Source: Tahibacter aquaticus
GTDB taxonomy: Bacteria > Pseudomonadota > Gammaproteobacteria > Xanthomonadales > Rhodanobacteraceae
Assembly (NCBI RefSeq): GCF_004363655.1
Contig: NZ_SNZH01000021.1
Location: 1-64,000, forward strand
DNA: 64,000 bases
Reading direction: 5' to 3'
The notes below the pieces were generated by a model. It saw only the letters and a list, made by a program, of their open reading frames with translations. It was not told where the DNA came from and searched no databases. Position numbers and translations under genes: made by a program. Positions 62,284 to 64,000 of the stretch are shown here, one piece after another. How positions within the stretch are numbered: the stretch's first letter is position 1; each line of letters opens with the position of its first letter.

Positions 62284-64000
62284 GCCGGGCGCGTGATCAG
62301 GGTCGGGTCGCCGCGGCCGGCCAGGGCGGCTTGCTCGTCGGCGCGCAGTCCGTCATTGAGGGGGCGACCCAGCACTGCCAGCGCCGCCGCCACCGTATGC
62401 GCCCAGGTGCAGCCGTTGGCGAACAGCAGCCCGGGCACGTCCAGCGTGCCGCCTTGGTTCACAAAGCCCAGCGCCCGCGTGGTGGCGGGCCCGGTATCGA
62501 TCCGGCGCAGCGCGCCCAGGTAGGGCTCGGGCCGGGTGTGAGTCACGAACACGCGCGGAATGCCGACCGGGAAGTGACGCAGCACCACCGCATCGGGCAG
62601 CACGTAGGCCGCCTCCCGCGCGTCGCGCCCGGTCCGCAGTCGCCCCGGCTCACCGACGTAAATCACCGCCGCAGTGATGCCGGCCTCGTGTAGACGCCGA
62701 TGCGCCCGCAAAACCTCGCCAAGTTGGTAGCTGCCCGTGGCGGCCAACAATACGGCAGCCGTGTCGGGGTCGCCGTGCAGCAAGAGCAGGCCCTCGTCTG
62801 CCAACAGGCGGGCCTGCGCCGGCGTCAGCCGATTCGGGACCTCGCGTTTGGGCACGACCAGCGCCGTGATCGTGCCCAGGGCTTGGATACTGTGGGTAAG
62901 GGCCGCCATGGCGCTGTTGCCGTCGGGCGGGAAACACACGCGCGCACCGTCCGCCATTTCGCCGAGCAAGGCCTCGGCCAGGGTCGGGTCCTGATGCGAC
63001 TGCTCGTTCTTGGCGTTTTCCCAGGTGTGCGAGGTCAGCACGACCGGCACGCCCAGCCAGCCCGGCGACCGACCTGCCTCGCGCTGATGCCGCGCGAAGA
63101 TGAGTTCCTGGCGAAGGGCCCCGAGCATCTTGGGCGCAAAGGCTTCGTAGGTGACCACGAGGTTGAGCCCGCCCTTGTTGGCCAAGGCCGCGCAGACCAC
63201 GGCCTCTTCGTTGAGCGCCGTAATCACGGCGCCAGTCCGCGATTCCGCCACTCCTGGCTCGGGGACGTGCACCCGGTGCTTGAGCAGGTCCAAGGTCGTA
63301 TCGAGCTTGTTGCTGCGCAGCTCGTCGGGATTGCCCACGCGCGGCCGCAGATGGGGATTGGCCTGCACGAGCCGTACGAACTGGCCGTCCAAGGCGGCCA
63401 TGGGCGATCCCGCGGAACCGGCTTCGGCCCACGCCGGTGTCGGCGCGGCCTGCAAGATGACCTGACGCGCGGCGAGGGCGTGGTCCCGCTCCCGCGGTCG
63501 GCCCTGGGCGCCATGCGTGTTGAGGGCCGCGACCGCCGAGAGCAACTCGGCGGCCGGCACATACAGGGGCGCGCAGCCGGCATTGAACTGGTCGCGCGCC
63601 GCAGCGTCGCGGTGGGGATTGCCGGACAGGGGCAGGTTGTGAGCGGCGTTCGTGCCGGCACCCGGGAACCCGAAGCCCTTGGGCGCTTCGGCCACGCCGT
63701 AACGCAGTGGGATCCGGAAATCGCCCTCGGGATGCAGCGCCGCCGCCTCGGCGCAGGCCTGCAGCCGCGACTCGATCACGTGGATACCCCAGGCAATGCT
63801 GGCCGGATCGCGGCCGTCCAGGCCAATGGGCTCGAAGCCATTGAGCCGCAGGTGGCGGTACAGCCAGTCCTCGCCGCCCTGTTGCTCGATCTGGCTGCGT
63901 TGCTCGATGCGCCGGCCGTTGAGCACCATGATCGGCGCCACCAGCCCCGAATCGTCGGGGCGCCACCAGCGCGGCGCCCAGTCGCCGCCGCGCTGCTCTT
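62280..64000 (-). CDS. xfp: Phosphoketolase, C-terminal part (start beyond window)
   Basis: The frame is open to the window edge and covers about 573 residues of a ~790-residue enzyme. WRPDDSGLVAPIM at the edge, EDWLYRHLRLNGFEP, VFVTHTRPEPYLGAL and LGFVNQGGTLDVPGLLFANG are characteristic of xylulose-5-phosphate/fructose-6-phosphate phosphoketolase. It splits a sugar phosphate to acetyl-phosphate plus a shorter sugar phosphate. It is the first seen gene of the tight operon running to 56070. Confidence 0.93.
   Translation of the reverse strand, partial: EQRGGDWAPRWWRPDDSGLVAPIMVLNGRRIEQRSQIEQQGGEDWLYRHLRLNGFEPIGLDGRDPASIAWGIHVIESRLQACAEAAALHPEGDFRIPLRYGVAEAPKGFGFPGAGTNAAHNLPLSGNPHRDAAARDQFNAGCAPLYVPAAELLSAVAALNTHGAQGRPRERDHALAARQVILQAAPTPAWAEAGSAGSPMAALDGQFVRLVQANPHLRPRVGNPDELRSNKLDTTLDLLKHRVHVPEPGVAESRTGAVITALNEEAVVCAALANKGGLNLVVTYEAFAPKMLGALRQELIFARHQREAGRSPGWLGVPVVLTSHTWENAKNEQSHQDPTLAEALLGEMADGARVCFPPDGNSAMAALTHSIQALGTITALVVPKREVPNRLTPAQARLLADEGLLLLHGDPDTAAVLLAATGSYQLGEVLRAHRRLHEAGITAAVIYVGEPGRLRTGRDAREAAYVLPDAVVLRHFPVGIPRVFVTHTRPEPYLGALRRIDTGPATTRALGFVNQGGTLDVPGLLFANGCTWAHTVAAALAVLGRPLNDGLRADEQAALAGRGDPTLITRPA

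Noticed and set aside
62650-63966. Second frame over the phosphoketolase gene
   Set aside because: It is a shadow; the phosphoketolase frame carries the conserved motifs and is open to the window edge.

Overview
The window is GC-rich, densely coded DNA from a proteobacterium. A CopL-like Cys/His-rich protein, CopA/CopB and the style of the operons point to a gammaproteobacterium near Xanthomonadales. That placement is an inference from gene families; no rRNA or other phylogenetic marker is present. Most of the window looks like an accessory metal-resistance and stress island: three multicopper oxidases, two P1B-type ATPases, two DUF305 and two DUF411 proteins, a Cys-rich copper-binding helical protein, CopB, CopL, a MerR regulator, a tyrosine recombinase, a KfrA-like protein, a toxin-antitoxin pair and two insertion sequences.

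Layout. 0-3 kb: the end of a gene, a small secreted His-rich protein, and a two-gene operon pairing a HEPN-motif protein with a helix-hairpin-helix/PD-(D/E)XK-like nuclease. 2.9-13.7 kb: copper-handling genes (DUF305, a PQQ sugar dehydrogenase-like lipoprotein, a thioredoxin reductase-like enzyme with a frameshift, a Cys-rich helical protein, two DUF411 proteins of which one is frameshifted, cytochrome c-NTF2, multicopper oxidase, small Met/His protein, TolC-like lipoprotein, CopL). 13.8-16.7 kb: MerR operator, MerR regulator and CPC-type Cu ATPase. 17-24 kb: DUF2314 protein, PepSY membrane protein, gene debris, catalase-like protein, lipoprotein. 24-28 kb: a three-gene electron-transfer module (membrane-anchored NADH/FAD/2Fe-2S reductase, membrane cytochrome b-like protein, seven-heme cytochrome c). 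28-32 kb: Met-rich Spy-like protein, CopA, CopB.

32-49 kb: a carbon and nucleotide module (HAD hydrolase, transaldolase, glucoamylase, 6-phosphogluconate dehydrogenase, PRPP synthetase-like protein, thymidine/AMP phosphorylase-like protein, MBL-fold RNase-like protein) followed by a CPD-motif P-type ATPase and small membrane proteins. An IS66 element and an IS3-family element sit inside the glucoamylase gene. Removing both, each with one copy of its target duplication, restores one 433-codon reading frame. 50-55 kb: recombinase, small accessory genes, HigB/HigA-ImmA, KfrA-like protein, NAD synthase. 56-64 kb: a tightly overlapping operon of phosphoketolase (partial), AarF/UbiB kinase, acetate kinase, cyclopropane fatty acid synthase, DUF1269 protein and a CopA-type oxidase.

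How the parts may work together. Periplasmic oxidases, Met/His-rich proteins and ATPases would handle copper. The pentose-phosphate, phosphorylase, phosphoketolase and acetate kinase enzymes could turn sugar or nucleoside carbon into acetyl-phosphate and ATP without respiration. Two perfect FNR/Anr-type sites (23306-23319 and 49475-49488) lie upstream of the electron-transfer module and of the CPD-ATPase operon, which suggests a low-oxygen programme. This linkage is inferred from gene content and sites only.
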